Shown: positions 24,754 through 34,172, counted from the stretch's first letter. The stretch is 64,000 nucleotides of DNA from Chlorogloeopsis sp. ULAP01 (GCF_030381805.1 NZ_JAUDRH010000018.1:124001-188000); one strand, 5' to 3'. Translations and numbers: made by a program. Notes: generated from the letters alone by a model not told the origin.

Positions 24754-25431
24754 ATGGCGGAACCGGGCATCAAGGTACAAGATTTAAACTTCAGCTGGCC
24801 GTCAGGTGAGAAGGCAATTAAAGCTTGCTCTTTAGAAGTACCCAAAGGAGAATTCTGGATGCTTTTGGGTACAAATGGTAGTGGAAAATCAACATTACTT
24901 AGACTGTTAGCAGGGCTATTGGCTCCTCAATCTGGCGAAATAGGAATTTTGCATCCCGTTGGTTTTGTTTTCCAAAATCCCGATCATCAACTGGTGATGC
25001 CTACCGTTGGTGGTGATGTAGCTTTTGGGCTGGTGGAAGAAAAATTACCACTAGCTGCTGTGAGAGCCAGGGTTGAAGAGGCGTTAGCAGCAGTAAATTT
25101 GCTGGGATTGCAACGACGCCCTATATACGCCTTGAGTGGAGGACAAAAACAACGAATAGCGATCGCTGGTGCTTTAGCTCGTCACTGTCCAGTTTTACTA
25201 CTAGATGAGCCGACTGCATTACTCGATCCAGATAGCCAGCTAGAATTGGTGGCCGGTGTCCGCAAATTAGTCAAAAGTCGGGGTATCACCGCTCTTTGGG
25301 TCACACATCGTCTCGACGAATTAGATTATTGTGACGGTGCTTTTTTATTAGAAAGAGGCTCATTAATAGATCAAGGAGAAGCCCAACGTCTCAAAGAACG
25401 TTTGATGCGCTCGGACGAGGAAAGCTCGTAA
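24754..25431 (+). CDS. ECF/CbiO-type ABC transporter ATP-binding protein
   Basis: A 225-residue ABC ATPase with Walker A LGTNGSGKSTL, Q-loop FVFQNPDHQLVMPTV (the FQNPDxQ form typical of energy-coupling-factor and CbiO-type ATPases), signature LSGGQKQRIAIAGAL, Walker B VLLLDEPTALLD and H-loop WVTHRLDEL. It probably energises uptake of a vitamin or metal ion. No transmembrane or substrate-binding partner is adjacent, so the transporter would have to be completed by genes elsewhere. Confidence 0.9.
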   Translation: MAEPGIKVQDLNFSWPSGEKAIKACSLEVPKGEFWMLLGTNGSGKSTLLRLLAGLLAPQSGEIGILHPVGFVFQNPDHQLVMPTVGGDVAFGLVEEKLPLAAVRARVEEALAAVNLLGLQRRPIYALSGGQKQRIAIAGALARHCPVLLLDEPTALLDPDSQLELVAGVRKLVKSRGITALWVTHRLDELDYCDGAFLLERGSLIDQGEAQRLKERLMRSDEESS

Positions 25432-25704
25432 AAGGGACTAGGGGCTAGTAGTTAGTAGTTAGTAGGGGAGCCAGTGCTTTGGGGAGGCATTGCAGTCTTG
25501 GGGATCTTCCCTTCTGCCCCTGGTGCTCCTTGTCCCCTTCCGTGTCCCCGTGTCCTCTTCCCTAGTCCCTAGCCTTTCTTGAAGCAATTATTTATAAAGT
25601 AATCACTTTTTTGCTTATGTAACATAGTGTTACAAGGGATGGTTGAATTACTATAAAAGTTATGAATGAATTTTGTTAACTTTAGAAAATTGTGATTCAA
25701 AACC

Positions 25705-26253
25705 ATGCCTCGTCCCTCATCTACAGCCGTTTTGCTTGTAGACGGCTACAATATAATTGGTGCTTGGTCTTGCCTTAAAAAGACTCGTGATAGTGCTGGA
25801 CTAGAAGCAGCACGTTGGGAACTGGTAGAAACTTTGATCGGTTACAGCGCTTTTGTGGGCTACAATACGCAAATTGTTTTTGATGCCCAATATCAAAACT
25901 CCTGTAGCAATAAAGAAATCATCACTGAGCTTCTCTGTGTTCATTATACTGATTTCGGGCAGACAGCAGACACCTATATTGAAAAAGTCTGTGCATCTGT
26001 TCGTTCTTCACTGACTCAAGCTTTTTCTGCTCGCATGATTGTTGCGACATCAGATCGCGCACAGCAATTGGTAGTGCAAGGGTACGGTGCGGAATGGATG
26101 TCAGCCCAACAACTGTGCTATGAGGTACAAGCTACTGTTTGTCGGACTCGACAAAAGTATCAACCACGCAAAAAGTCTAATGGTAGATTTTTAGCTAACT
26201 CTATCGATGCTAAGGCTCGGCAGCGTTTAGCCGAACTGAGAATGGGATTGTAA
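25705..26253 (+). CDS. NYN-domain ribonuclease, YacP/Rae1 family
   Basis: A 182-residue PIN-like NYN protein. The motif TAVLLVDGYNIIGAW carries the first acidic residue; further conserved acidic positions lie in TQIVFDAQY, TDFGQTADTYIEK and MIVATSDRAQQ. The C-terminal tail is basic. Bacillus Rae1 (YacP) cleaves mRNA in the ribosomal A site, and cyanobacterial and plastid relatives are presumed endoribonucleases. The ATG at 25705 lacks a strong ribosome site. The tRNA-Asn gene follows on the same strand. Confidence 0.88.
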   Translation: MPRPSSTAVLLVDGYNIIGAWSCLKKTRDSAGLEAARWELVETLIGYSAFVGYNTQIVFDAQYQNSCSNKEIITELLCVHYTDFGQTADTYIEKVCASVRSSLTQAFSARMIVATSDRAQQLVVQGYGAEWMSAQQLCYEVQATVCRTRQKYQPRKKSNGRFLANSIDAKARQRLAELRMGL

Positions 26254-26419
26254 GTAGGCCAACAGATACATTAGTCCTTAATAACTCTTGAGCTAGGTTC
26301 AGAGCTAATTAGCACTGAGACATCATAGAGTGAAACTGGTATCCAAACATTTTTCCAAAAAATTTTTTAAAGTACTTGCTATTTATATTTTTTGGTACTA
26401 ATATAAGAAATCGCGGCGT

Positions 26420-26491
26420 TCCTCAGTAGCTCAGTGGTAGAGCGGTCGGCTGTTAACCGATTGGTCGCAGGTTCGAATCCTGCCTGGGGAG
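26420..26491 (+). tRNA. tRNA-Asn (anticodon GTT)
   Basis: A 72-base cloverleaf: acceptor stem TCCTCAG pairs with CTGGGGA, the D arm is AGCTCAGTGGTAGAGC, the anticodon stem-loop TCGGCTGTTAACCGA carries GTT, and the T arm is CGCAGGTTCGAATCCTGC. Discriminator base is G. CCA is not encoded. This is tRNA-Asn reading AAC/AAU. Confidence 0.97.
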
Positions 26492-26517
26492 TTAAGAAAA
26501 ACAATCAAGGTAAAGGG

Positions 26518-27726
26518 ATGAAGGATAAAGAGAGAATTTTACACCTCAACCCTCAACCTTCATACTTTAAAGATTTGTGGTTGCTTGATCAAAAAGTGAC
26601 GTTTCTCAACCATGGCTCTTTTGGGGCTTGTCCGAAAGCGGTGTTAGCAGTTCAAGAGCGCTTGCGATCGCAATTAGAACAAGAACCACTAAGATTTTTC
26701 ACTAGAGAGTGGGAACCGCTAATAGATGAAGCCAGAAACAAATTAGCGGCATTTGTGGATGTTGATACTGAAGATTTGGTTTTTGTCCCGAATGCAACTA
26801 CTGGTGTCAATTCGGTTTTGCGTTCTCTTGTCTTTCATCCCGAAGACGAAATACTCACTACTAACCACGAATACAACGCTTGTCGCAATGCTCTAGATTT
26901 TATTGCCAGCCGCACGGGGGTGCAGGTTGTTGTTGCCAAAGTTCCTTTCCCAATTGAGTCGCCACAACAGGTTTTAGAGGCAATTCTAGAGCAAGCTTCA
27001 TCAAAAACACGGCTGGCACTTTTAGATCATGTGACGAGTCAAACTGGGTTAATTTTTCCCCTACAGCAACTTGTGCAACAATTGCACGAGCAGGGTATAG
27101 ATACGCTTGTAGATGGCGCTCACGCACCCGGAATGTTAGCTCTAAACTTGCGAGAAATTGGCGCAACTTACTACACAGGGAATTGCCACAAATGGCTGTG
27201 TGCGCCAAAGGGAGCAGCATTTTTGTACGTGCATCGAAATAAACAGCCAGATATTCGCCCATTGACAATCAGCCACGGTGCTAACTCACCGCGTACCGAT
27301 AAAAGTCGCTTTCAATTGGAATTTGATTGGATGGGAACAGACGATCCCACAGCATATATGTGCGTACCAGAAGCGATCGCATTTCTGGGATCGCTACTGC
27401 CCGGTGGTTGGGATGAATTAAGGCAGCGAAACCATCAACTTGTGTTGCAAGCAAGAAAGCTACTTTGTGAAGCGTTGGAAGTATTGCCACCCTGCCCTGA
27501 TGAGATGATTGGCTCAATGGCGGTTGTACCTATGCCTGCTGCTTTGGAAAATCGCAATTTTATATCTGTACGCGATGAGTTGTTTGATATGTTTAATATT
27601 CAGGTGCAAATAGTTCCTTGGCAGGAAACACCAAAATTACTAGTAAGGATTTCAGCGCAGATTTATAACACGATTGAGGAGTATGAGTATTTAGGCAGAG
27701 CGATCGCGCAACTTCTACAGCAGTAA
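26518..27726 (+). CDS. Class V aminotransferase (isopenicillin-N epimerase-like)
   Basis: A 402-residue pyridoxal-phosphate enzyme. FLNHGSFGACPKAVLAVQ begins the fold, FVPNATTGVNSVLRSL binds cofactor phosphate, DGAHAPGML contains the PLP-contacting aspartate, and YTGNCHKWLCAPKGAAFLYV carries the Schiff-base lysine. This subgroup is annotated as CefD-like epimerase, cysteine desulfurase-related or hercynylcysteine lyase; the exact reaction is unclear. The start at 26518 (MKDKERIL) is chosen because the open frame upstream reads through the tRNA. The GNAT gene follows after six bases. Confidence 0.88.
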   Translation: MKDKERILHLNPQPSYFKDLWLLDQKVTFLNHGSFGACPKAVLAVQERLRSQLEQEPLRFFTREWEPLIDEARNKLAAFVDVDTEDLVFVPNATTGVNSVLRSLVFHPEDEILTTNHEYNACRNALDFIASRTGVQVVVAKVPFPIESPQQVLEAILEQASSKTRLALLDHVTSQTGLIFPLQQLVQQLHEQGIDTLVDGAHAPGMLALNLREIGATYYTGNCHKWLCAPKGAAFLYVHRNKQPDIRPLTISHGANSPRTDKSRFQLEFDWMGTDDPTAYMCVPEAIAFLGSLLPGGWDELRQRNHQLVLQARKLLCEALEVLPPCPDEMIGSMAVVPMPAALENRNFISVRDELFDMFNIQVQIVPWQETPKLLVRISAQIYNTIEEYEYLGRAIAQLLQQ

Positions 27727-27732
27727 GAAGAT

Positions 27733-28149
27733 ATGGATCAAACAAAAATCACCTATAAAGAAAGCCGCGATATTGATTTGCACAGCATCCTGACATTGTA
27801 CAAGGCAAATCACTGGTCTTCAGCCGACAAGCCGGAGCAACTCTACAACGCCCTAACAAATTCCCACTCCTTAGTTTCGGCATGGGATAAGAATAAATTA
27901 GTCGGACTTGGAAACGCTATTTCTGATGGTTTTTTAGTCGTTTACTATCCTCATTTATTGGTGTTGCCAGAGTATCACAAGCGAGGTATAGGCAGACAAA
28001 TTATGACAATATTAATGTCTCGCTATCAAGATTTTCACCAACAAATTCTAGTTGCAGACAAAGAGGCGATCGCCTTTTATAAAAAATGTGGATTTGAGCG
28101 ATCGGGGAAAACCGAAGCATTGTGGATCTATGCAGGAGAAGAACATTGA
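27733..28149 (+). CDS. GNAT-family N-acetyltransferase
   Basis: A 138-residue single-domain acetyltransferase. VVYYPHLLVLPEYHKRGIGRQIMTIL contains the acetyl-CoA pyrophosphate-binding Q/RxxGxG/A-type motif A, and AIAFYKKCGFERSG is motif B. The substrate is not predictable. It starts six bases after the aminotransferase stop, implying cotranscription. Confidence 0.85.
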   Translation: MDQTKITYKESRDIDLHSILTLYKANHWSSADKPEQLYNALTNSHSLVSAWDKNKLVGLGNAISDGFLVVYYPHLLVLPEYHKRGIGRQIMTILMSRYQDFHQQILVADKEAIAFYKKCGFERSGKTEALWIYAGEEH

Positions 28150-28213
28150 TGAAAATGACACGTGAACCTATCCCACTAATAAAATTTTGTTAATCCAGAT
28201 GTGAATAGTTGTT

Positions 28214-28770
28214 AGGGAAAGAAAACCATCAATCTATACCCCAGAAGCTGTAAATGAGATTATCAAATTGACTTGCTGCCAACCTTATTTGATACAGCTA
28301 GTGTGTTACGAAGTGGTAAAACTACTAAACCAGGATATTAGGGTAAACAAGCGAGATTTAGAAGCGATTTCTAAAGACAGGAGATTTCGTGTCTCTACAG
28401 CAGATGTTCAAGCTGTTATTCCCACAGTACTAGAGCGGGGCGATCAGTATTTCAGGGAACTATGGACAACTTTACATCAGAGCGATCGCAATTTCCTCCG
28501 CCGTCTTTTTCAAGGGCAAACTCCTACAAAGCAAGATAGAGGCATTGTACGAAAACTGATACGAAAAGAAATTTTGACTCAACAAGACAATGCTTTACAA
28601 GTACCTTTATACTATTTCACGAAAAGGCTGATATGGATCTACCCCACCGCCTACGGCACCTCCCCTTACTAAGGGGAGGTTGGGAGGGGTTGAATATGAA
28701 TCACTCAAAAAGTGAAATGGTATTAGTGCAAAAATTTATAGAACAGGTAGTAGAAGAACAATTGTATTGA
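28214..28770 (+). pseudogene. Truncated AAA-like ATPase C-terminal remnant split by a 113-bp element
   Basis: The frame begins without a start codon (RKPSIYTPEAVNEIIKL) and runs through LTCCQPYLIQLVCYEVVKLLNQ, the C-terminal lid-type motif (LTxGQPYLxQLxC) of large cyanobacterial AAA-like NTPases, then a winged-helix-like region (TTLHQSDRNFLRRLFQG). After ALQVPL it enters the repeat at 28610. Beyond the repeat the same frame resumes VQKFIEQVVEEQLY and stops at 28770. The N-terminal ATPase core is missing, so this is a decayed remnant, not a functional gene. Confidence 0.7.
28610..28722 (+). mobile_element. 113-bp MITE-like element, copy 1
   Basis: The element runs from TACTATTTCAC to GTGAAATGGTA; the ends are inverted repeats with one mismatch in 11. 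It is flanked by TTA on both sides (28607-28609 and 28723-28725), a probable target duplication. The core is a perfect palindrome CCTCCCC-TTACTAA-GGGGAGG. A second copy of identical length lies at 39266. No coding capacity, so any movement would need a transposase elsewhere. Confidence 0.75.
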
Positions 28771-28856
28771 TTAACCCTGCGACTGATGAACCACCGCCTT
28801 TGCTCTGACTTATTTGATGGGTAGGAGTGTAGAGTAATTTTGCAGGAGCAGGAGTA

Positions 28857-29777
28857 ATGCAAATACAGCTTAAGCCAATCAATCAACAAGTTGTTGCGGT
28901 AGTTGGGGCTTCTAGTGGGATTGGGCGAAATGCAGCTTTGCAGTTTGCCAATCGAGGCGCAAAGGTGGTAGTAGCCGCTCGCAGCCAGCCAGGATTAGAG
29001 TCTTTAGTGGAAGAAATCCAGAAAATGGGTGGTGAAGCCACTGCTGTAGTCGCTGATGTCACAGTGTTTGAGCAAGTCAAAGCGATCGCAGATCGAGCCG
29101 TCGAGGAATACGGGCGTCTCGATACTTGGGTACATAATGCGGCTGTGGAACTATATGCTGCTTTTGAGGTGACAACACCAGAGGAATTTAAGCGTATCAT
29201 TGATGTTAATTTGATGGGGCAGGTATATGGTGCGATGGCAGCGTTACCCCATCTGAAGCGGGAAGGGCGTGGGGCGTTGATTCATGTGACGTCGGTGGAG
29301 GCAAGGCGAAGTTTACCATTACAAAGTGCCTACGCTGCATCAAAACACGGTGTAGACGGCTTTTTAGAATCTCTGCGTGTTGAGTTGATGCATGAGAAGC
29401 TGCCTATTAGCGTTACGAATATCATGCCAGCTTCTATCAATACACCCTTGTTTAATAAGGCGCGTACCAAATTGGGAGTGAAGCCGATGGGAGTACCGCC
29501 AGTTTACCAACCTAGCTTGGTTGCTAAAGCTATTGTTAAATGTGCTGAACGTCCAAAACGCGATGTGGTTGTTGGTGATGCTGGCAAGGCAATTCTTGCG
29601 GCGCAACGAATTTCGCCAAGTGCGGTTGATGCTTATATGGTGCGTACTGCTTTTAGTGGGCAGCGCACAAATGAACCGAAATCAGAAACCGCGCCGGATA
29701 ATCTTTACGAACCAATTCAAGGTTACGACAAGATAGAAGGTGATTTTAGCGAGCAGGCACGCTCTTGGAGTTTTTAG
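28857..29777 (+). CDS. SDR-family oxidoreductase
   Basis: A 306-residue short-chain dehydrogenase with Rossmann motif VVGASSGIGRNAALQFA, adenine-ring VADVTVFEQV, the structural WVHNAAVELY motif (NNAG variant), catalytic serine in IHVTSVEARR and YAASKHG supplying Tyr and Lys. The 50-residue C-terminal tail beyond the core (PSAVDAYMVRTAFSGQRTNE) is found in a subgroup of bacterial SDRs. Substrate unknown; the basic residues in VVAARSQPGL suggest NADP preference. AGGAGCAGGAGTA precedes the ATG. Confidence 0.9.
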   Translation: MQIQLKPINQQVVAVVGASSGIGRNAALQFANRGAKVVVAARSQPGLESLVEEIQKMGGEATAVVADVTVFEQVKAIADRAVEEYGRLDTWVHNAAVELYAAFEVTTPEEFKRIIDVNLMGQVYGAMAALPHLKREGRGALIHVTSVEARRSLPLQSAYAASKHGVDGFLESLRVELMHEKLPISVTNIMPASINTPLFNKARTKLGVKPMGVPPVYQPSLVAKAIVKCAERPKRDVVVGDAGKAILAAQRISPSAVDAYMVRTAFSGQRTNEPKSETAPDNLYEPIQGYDKIEGDFSEQARSWSF

Positions 29778-29871
29778 ATTAGTAGTATTTGTTGAGGCGA
29801 TCGCGCATCGAAGTACTACAGCAAGGTGCGCGTTCTTTAATGTTATTGAATAAATTACTACTTTCTTAGCC

Positions 29872-29950
29872 GTAGGGTGTGTTATGCCGTAGGAATCGCG
29901 CACCTGAAATTCTTGGCGGTGCGTTGCGCTTGGCGACAACACACCCTACA
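29872..29950. repeat. GTAGGGTGTGTT inverted repeat, copy 1
   Basis: A 79-base repeat bounded by GTAGGGTGTGTT and its complement AACACACCCTAC, with an internal GGTGCGTTGCGC patch. Relatives are at 50496 and 63416. Confidence 0.7.
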
Positions 29951-30065
29951 TTAAGATTTCTTAACATAGTTTGAAAGATTAGCACCGAACTAAAGAAGGA
30001 CAAAAGCATCAAAGCTATATCTATTAAAAATTACTCAAATTTTTAACTGGTGAAAAGGTCATTAA

Positions 30066-30848
30066 GTGAGTTATCAATTTACAGAAAAACAAATTCACGT
30101 ACAGGAACAAAGTCTCTTTTATTTAGAGGGAGGAATAGCTAAAAGTTCCACTCCAATACTTTTCATACATGGGTGGGGTGTAGGTATAGATCCTTATCAA
30201 GAAATTTTAAATAGTTTATGCGATCGCTATCATTTAATAGCGCCTTATTTACCAGGATTTGGTAAGTCAAGTGGTTCTGTTGAGGATTGGGATTACCAAA
30301 ATTATGCTCAAGTCTTAATTGAATTTTTGCAAGCATTAAATATTAGAAAAGTTCATGTGATTGGGCATTCACTAGGAGGTGGCATAGCTGCAACATTAGC
30401 AGCCTTAAAGCCAAATCTAGTCAAAAGCCTAATATTAATAGATAGTACAGGTATCCCTGTTGAGCCTGTACCCCTGGTACTAGCTCAAAGGGCTATAGAA
30501 ATGACTGCTCAAACCCCGCAAATGAGATTTCCACAAGTTCTGCAAATTTTTCAAGCTTTTTCCTACAATTTATTGTTTAGAAGTCAAAATACTATCAAAG
30601 CTTTAATGCTCTCATTAGAGAATGATTTAAAAGCACTTTTGCCGCAAATTCAATCTCCCTGTTTACTTTTATGGGGAGCAAATGACCTCACAACTCCATT
30701 AAAAGCTGCACAAGAATTTTCACAACTAATCAAAGGCTCTCAACTGATAATTGTGGATGGAGTTTACCACGAGTGGAGCATCTGGTTTGTGGAAAGATTT
30801 ACCAATTTAGTGTTTGATTTTATTAATGAAATTGAATCTCAAAATTAA
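30066..30848 (+). CDS. Alpha/beta hydrolase
   Basis: A 260-residue alpha/beta-fold hydrolase: oxyanion region PILFIHGWGVG, nucleophile elbow VIGHSLGGGIAA (Ser), acid in LLWGANDLTTPL (Asp) and YHEWSIW (His). A complete catalytic triad is present. The starting codon is GTG at 30066 and no strong ribosome site is seen. The substrate is unknown. It is followed by the Uma2 gene after 39 bases on the same strand. Confidence 0.88.
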   Translation: MSYQFTEKQIHVQEQSLFYLEGGIAKSSTPILFIHGWGVGIDPYQEILNSLCDRYHLIAPYLPGFGKSSGSVEDWDYQNYAQVLIEFLQALNIRKVHVIGHSLGGGIAATLAALKPNLVKSLILIDSTGIPVEPVPLVLAQRAIEMTAQTPQMRFPQVLQIFQAFSYNLLFRSQNTIKALMLSLENDLKALLPQIQSPCLLLWGANDLTTPLKAAQEFSQLIKGSQLIIVDGVYHEWSIWFVERFTNLVFDFINEIESQN

Positions 30849-30887
30849 AGAGGGGTAAGATATATCAGTAGTGCTGACTTTACAACT

Positions 30888-31628
30888 ATGACAGCCACTT
30901 TACCTGTTGCTTCCCAAACAGAACCCTTTTACCCCAGTGCTGATGGTGAACCAGTGGCGGAAACTTACGATCACCTTTATGCTTTGCTGACTACTCTAGA
31001 AGTTTTGAAACAATATTTAGCAGGGCGTCAAGTAACTGTATTGGCAAATCAATTTCTCTATTATTCTCAAGGCTTTCCCAAGTTGCGAGTTGCCCCCGAT
31101 GTCATGGTAATTTTTGATGTTTCCCCAGGCGGTCGGGATAATTATAAAATCTGGGAAGAAGGTCAAGTTCCTAGTGTCATTTTTGAAATGACTTCTCCAG
31201 GAACGAAAGAGCAAGATGAGGTGTTTAAAAAGACTCTTTACGAACAATTAGGTGTAAAAGAATACTGGTTATTTGATCCCAAAAGCGAGTGGTTGCAAGA
31301 ACAGTTACGCGGCTATCGTCTGCACCGGGGAACCTACGAACCCATCGAAGATAACCGCAGCGAACCATTGCAGTTGCGGTTACAACTTGAAGGGCAATTG
31401 ATTGGGTTTTATCGAGAGGATACGGGAGAAAAGCTGCTGCTCCCAGAGGAACTCACACAGGCGTTGCAGCAAGAAGTTTTGGCAAGGCAACAAGCAGAAG
31501 AACGTGCCGAACAAGAAAGACAACGTGCCGAACAAGAAAGACAACGTGCCGAACAAGCAGAAGCCCAGGTACGACAGTTGAAGGAAAGATTACGTTCTCT
31601 CGGTGTTGATCCTGATGCAATTGAGTAA
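30888..31628 (+). CDS. Uma2-family endonuclease-like protein with coiled-coil tail
   Basis: A 246-residue Uma2 protein, a PD-(D/E)XK-fold family greatly expanded in cyanobacteria. The core motif residues are RVAPDVMVIFD, SVIFEMTSPGTKEQDE and YEQLGVKEYWLFDP. Residues about 195-240 form a coiled coil whose heptads derive from an in-phase 21-base tandem repeat encoding RAEQERQ at 31503-31564. Whether Uma2 proteins cut DNA in vivo is not established. A truncated relative lies at 36555. Confidence 0.88.
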   Translation: MTATLPVASQTEPFYPSADGEPVAETYDHLYALLTTLEVLKQYLAGRQVTVLANQFLYYSQGFPKLRVAPDVMVIFDVSPGGRDNYKIWEEGQVPSVIFEMTSPGTKEQDEVFKKTLYEQLGVKEYWLFDPKSEWLQEQLRGYRLHRGTYEPIEDNRSEPLQLRLQLEGQLIGFYREDTGEKLLLPEELTQALQQEVLARQQAEERAEQERQRAEQERQRAEQAEAQVRQLKERLRSLGVDPDAIE

Positions 31629-31667
31629 GGCTAAAATTTAACAGCGGTACTGAGAGTTAAATTATTA

Positions 31668-34172
31668 ATGGCGTGGAGATTGAACAAAAAGAGAAAATTC
31701 CGATTTGGAGTTTTCCTGTTATTGGTGGTTGTCAGTGCGATCGCTATCTTTATTCTTCACCTTCAAAATCAGCGGGAAATTTACACAAAAGAAAGCAATT
31801 ACGCTATCCATACCCGCCAAAGCTTTAATCAACCGCAATACTACCCTATAGAGCAAACACTTCCTTCGCAACTTTATCAACCGATCGCAAACTGGGTAGG
31901 AAGATTAATTTTGCCTAATGCAGAACAGATGCGCTCAGGTGCAGACTGGGTATGGCTGGAAGTACAACACGCACCACCAGAAGCCAAAAATCTGATTGGC
32001 AAAGTCGTTCGTCTGGAATGGAAGCACACGCAACAGCTACAGTCTTACGTAAGAAGAGTAACGCAAGATGTTAATTTTACACCTGCTACCAGAGACAGCG
32101 AACGTACCGGAAATATTCATCCTTCTCGTCTCGATGGAGATTTGGGGGTGGGGGCTTTACAATCTCTTGCGGGATTTCGACCTAATGATGATGTAATTGT
32201 TACGTTAGACAATGTTGAAATTATAGAGCAGGGTGATAGTAAAATATCTCTGCAAATTGAGCAGGAACCCGTGCTGGCAACTGGGCGGTTTTATGGTTTG
32301 GTAAAAATCCTCAAAGCAGAAATCCATACAAAAGCTGTGGAGGTGCAGACATTACCCAGAAGCAGTGAATTTTTCCGCGTGCGCCATTACAATTCTACCT
32401 CTGGTGACTTTGATGGTGCAGAAGAAATTATTCGCATTCCCCAACAGGTAATTGATACGCGAAATATACCTCCATCTACGCCACATCAAATTGAAGCCTC
32501 AAGCGCAGGTAAGGCAGGCTGGTACATTTACGGTGCTAAAGATGCTAGTGATGTCTTTGTAGTTCAAGCATTAGCACCGCGATCGCTCTTTCAACTGCAA
32601 CCAGATAAAATAATTTCGGGCATTGAAGCAGGAATAAATTATATCAAATACGAGAATTGGCAAAATACAGAAGCAAACAAAGGTAAAATTCGCAAAGCTT
32701 TAGTCGTTCCACAAACTACAGAACCATTATCAAAATGGCACGAGGGAGACAAAGCTATTGTTTTACATATCTTTGGTGGCATTGGTGGTAAAAAAGGTGA
32801 GGCATTGAGTATAGCCAGTACTGTCACTGGGCATTTTGCCTTTGGAGTAGCTGAAGTAGTTCGCGATCGCTTCACCAACGAGTTACAGTTTGCTATCCAG
32901 TATCACCAAATTTACGCCCATAATCCCGATGGAATTATTTCCGGAACACACTCTTGGGCTAATTATATGGGCAACTTGCAGTGGGGATGGCTAGCAACAC
33001 GTCCTGTTACAGATATCTTGATTAAATTTGATCCGGTAACGCAAGATTATAATTTTGACAGTATTAAACTTTCGCCTCTACAAGAATTTATTTACCAATT
33101 ACAGGTAATGATGGCTCGCTATCGAGTTGGTGATGGTACGGGCAGCGCTCTGGTTACACCTGCTGTTTCTTGCATTCAAGACTCTAATCAAGCACTTTAC
33201 GCTGCCATTAAAGCGATTAGACAGCAAGTTACTTCAAACCCAGCAATCCAACGGTGGCTAAAAACTCATCCCGAAGACAGTCAAACTTTACGCTTTCAGC
33301 AATTAGTCTCTTTAGGAGCATCCCTTGAAAAAGAACTTCTGCCTCTTGGTATAGTTCGTGCCGACTGGGAAAGCAATGCGACTGCTGTAGCAGGAATTGA
33401 TGGTGGCAAACAACCTTTTAGAGATCCTAGTATTTGGGCAGGGTTGACAAGTTGGCGGAGCACTACGCCACGACAGGCACACGACGAACTGGCTGCCTCA
33501 TTTTTAAAACATGGGGCGAAATTGTGGTTTTTGCAAAGCAATCAAGTAGGAGGATGGAATCCAGATATTATCCCTGTTGCACCTACACAATTCTTCGGAC
33601 AAATTAAGATACCCTTTACCCAGGTATCACCGATCCCCGTTGTTCTCAATCGTGTATTAGCATCTTTGGCAATTCCCGAAGTTCGAGATTGGCTGGTTGT
33701 AGGCACGACGCTGCTGGTGTATGGCGCGATCGCTCTACCCTTGGGTTTTTCCTCTGGATTTTTGCGGCTAAGTCTCTGGTTTGACAACTGGATTAACTTC
33801 TTGTTAGTAACATTGAGGTGTTTGCTATTTCCAGCCATAACTGAAGAATTCACCTTCCGTATTTTGCTGCTTCCCCATCCAACAGAAGTAGTGAATTGGA
33901 GTAAATGGGCTTTGTGGGCAGGATTAAGTCTGCTGCTATTTATCCTCTATCATCCATTCAATGCCAAAACCTTTTTCCCAGATGGCTTTCCAACCTTTTT
34001 TCACTCAGTTTTTCTCATGTTAGCAGGACTATTAGGGTTGGGCTGTACAGTCGCTTATGCCTTGACAGGTTCTTTGTGGGCGATCGCAACCATTCATTGG
34101 ATTGTAGTAGTTGTTTGGCTGCTATTTCTAGGAGGAATGCACAGGTTGCATCTGCATAAATTAAATCATTAA
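31668..34172 (+). CDS. CPBP-family intramembrane protease, large form
   Basis: An 834-residue protein. A single N-terminal helix (RFGVFLLLVVVSAIAIFILHL) is followed by about 630 soluble, probably extracytoplasmic residues of unknown fold, then a C-terminal bundle of membrane helices (from about residue 675) with the CPBP/Abi signature: EEFTFRILLLP (the EExxxR motif) and downstream HPFNAKTFFP and ATIHWIVVVVWLL. Family members are type II CAAX-prenyl-protease-like glutamic endopeptidases. Most are 200-300 residues, so the large soluble insert is the unusual part. Confidence 0.85.
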   Translation: MAWRLNKKRKFRFGVFLLLVVVSAIAIFILHLQNQREIYTKESNYAIHTRQSFNQPQYYPIEQTLPSQLYQPIANWVGRLILPNAEQMRSGADWVWLEVQHAPPEAKNLIGKVVRLEWKHTQQLQSYVRRVTQDVNFTPATRDSERTGNIHPSRLDGDLGVGALQSLAGFRPNDDVIVTLDNVEIIEQGDSKISLQIEQEPVLATGRFYGLVKILKAEIHTKAVEVQTLPRSSEFFRVRHYNSTSGDFDGAEEIIRIPQQVIDTRNIPPSTPHQIEASSAGKAGWYIYGAKDASDVFVVQALAPRSLFQLQPDKIISGIEAGINYIKYENWQNTEANKGKIRKALVVPQTTEPLSKWHEGDKAIVLHIFGGIGGKKGEALSIASTVTGHFAFGVAEVVRDRFTNELQFAIQYHQIYAHNPDGIISGTHSWANYMGNLQWGWLATRPVTDILIKFDPVTQDYNFDSIKLSPLQEFIYQLQVMMARYRVGDGTGSALVTPAVSCIQDSNQALYAAIKAIRQQVTSNPAIQRWLKTHPEDSQTLRFQQLVSLGASLEKELLPLGIVRADWESNATAVAGIDGGKQPFRDPSIWAGLTSWRSTTPRQAHDELAASFLKHGAKLWFLQSNQVGGWNPDIIPVAPTQFFGQIKIPFTQVSPIPVVLNRVLASLAIPEVRDWLVVGTTLLVYGAIALPLGFSSGFLRLSLWFDNWINFLLVTLRCLLFPAITEEFTFRILLLPHPTEVVNWSKWALWAGLSLLLFILYHPFNAKTFFPDGFPTFFHSVFLMLAGLLGLGCTVAYALTGSLWAIATIHWIVVVVWLLFLGGMHRLHLHKLNH

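Noticed and set aside
26434..26517. Upstream extension of the aminotransferase gene
   Set aside because: The extra 28 residues are the translation of the tRNA-Asn gene, so the start was moved to 26518.
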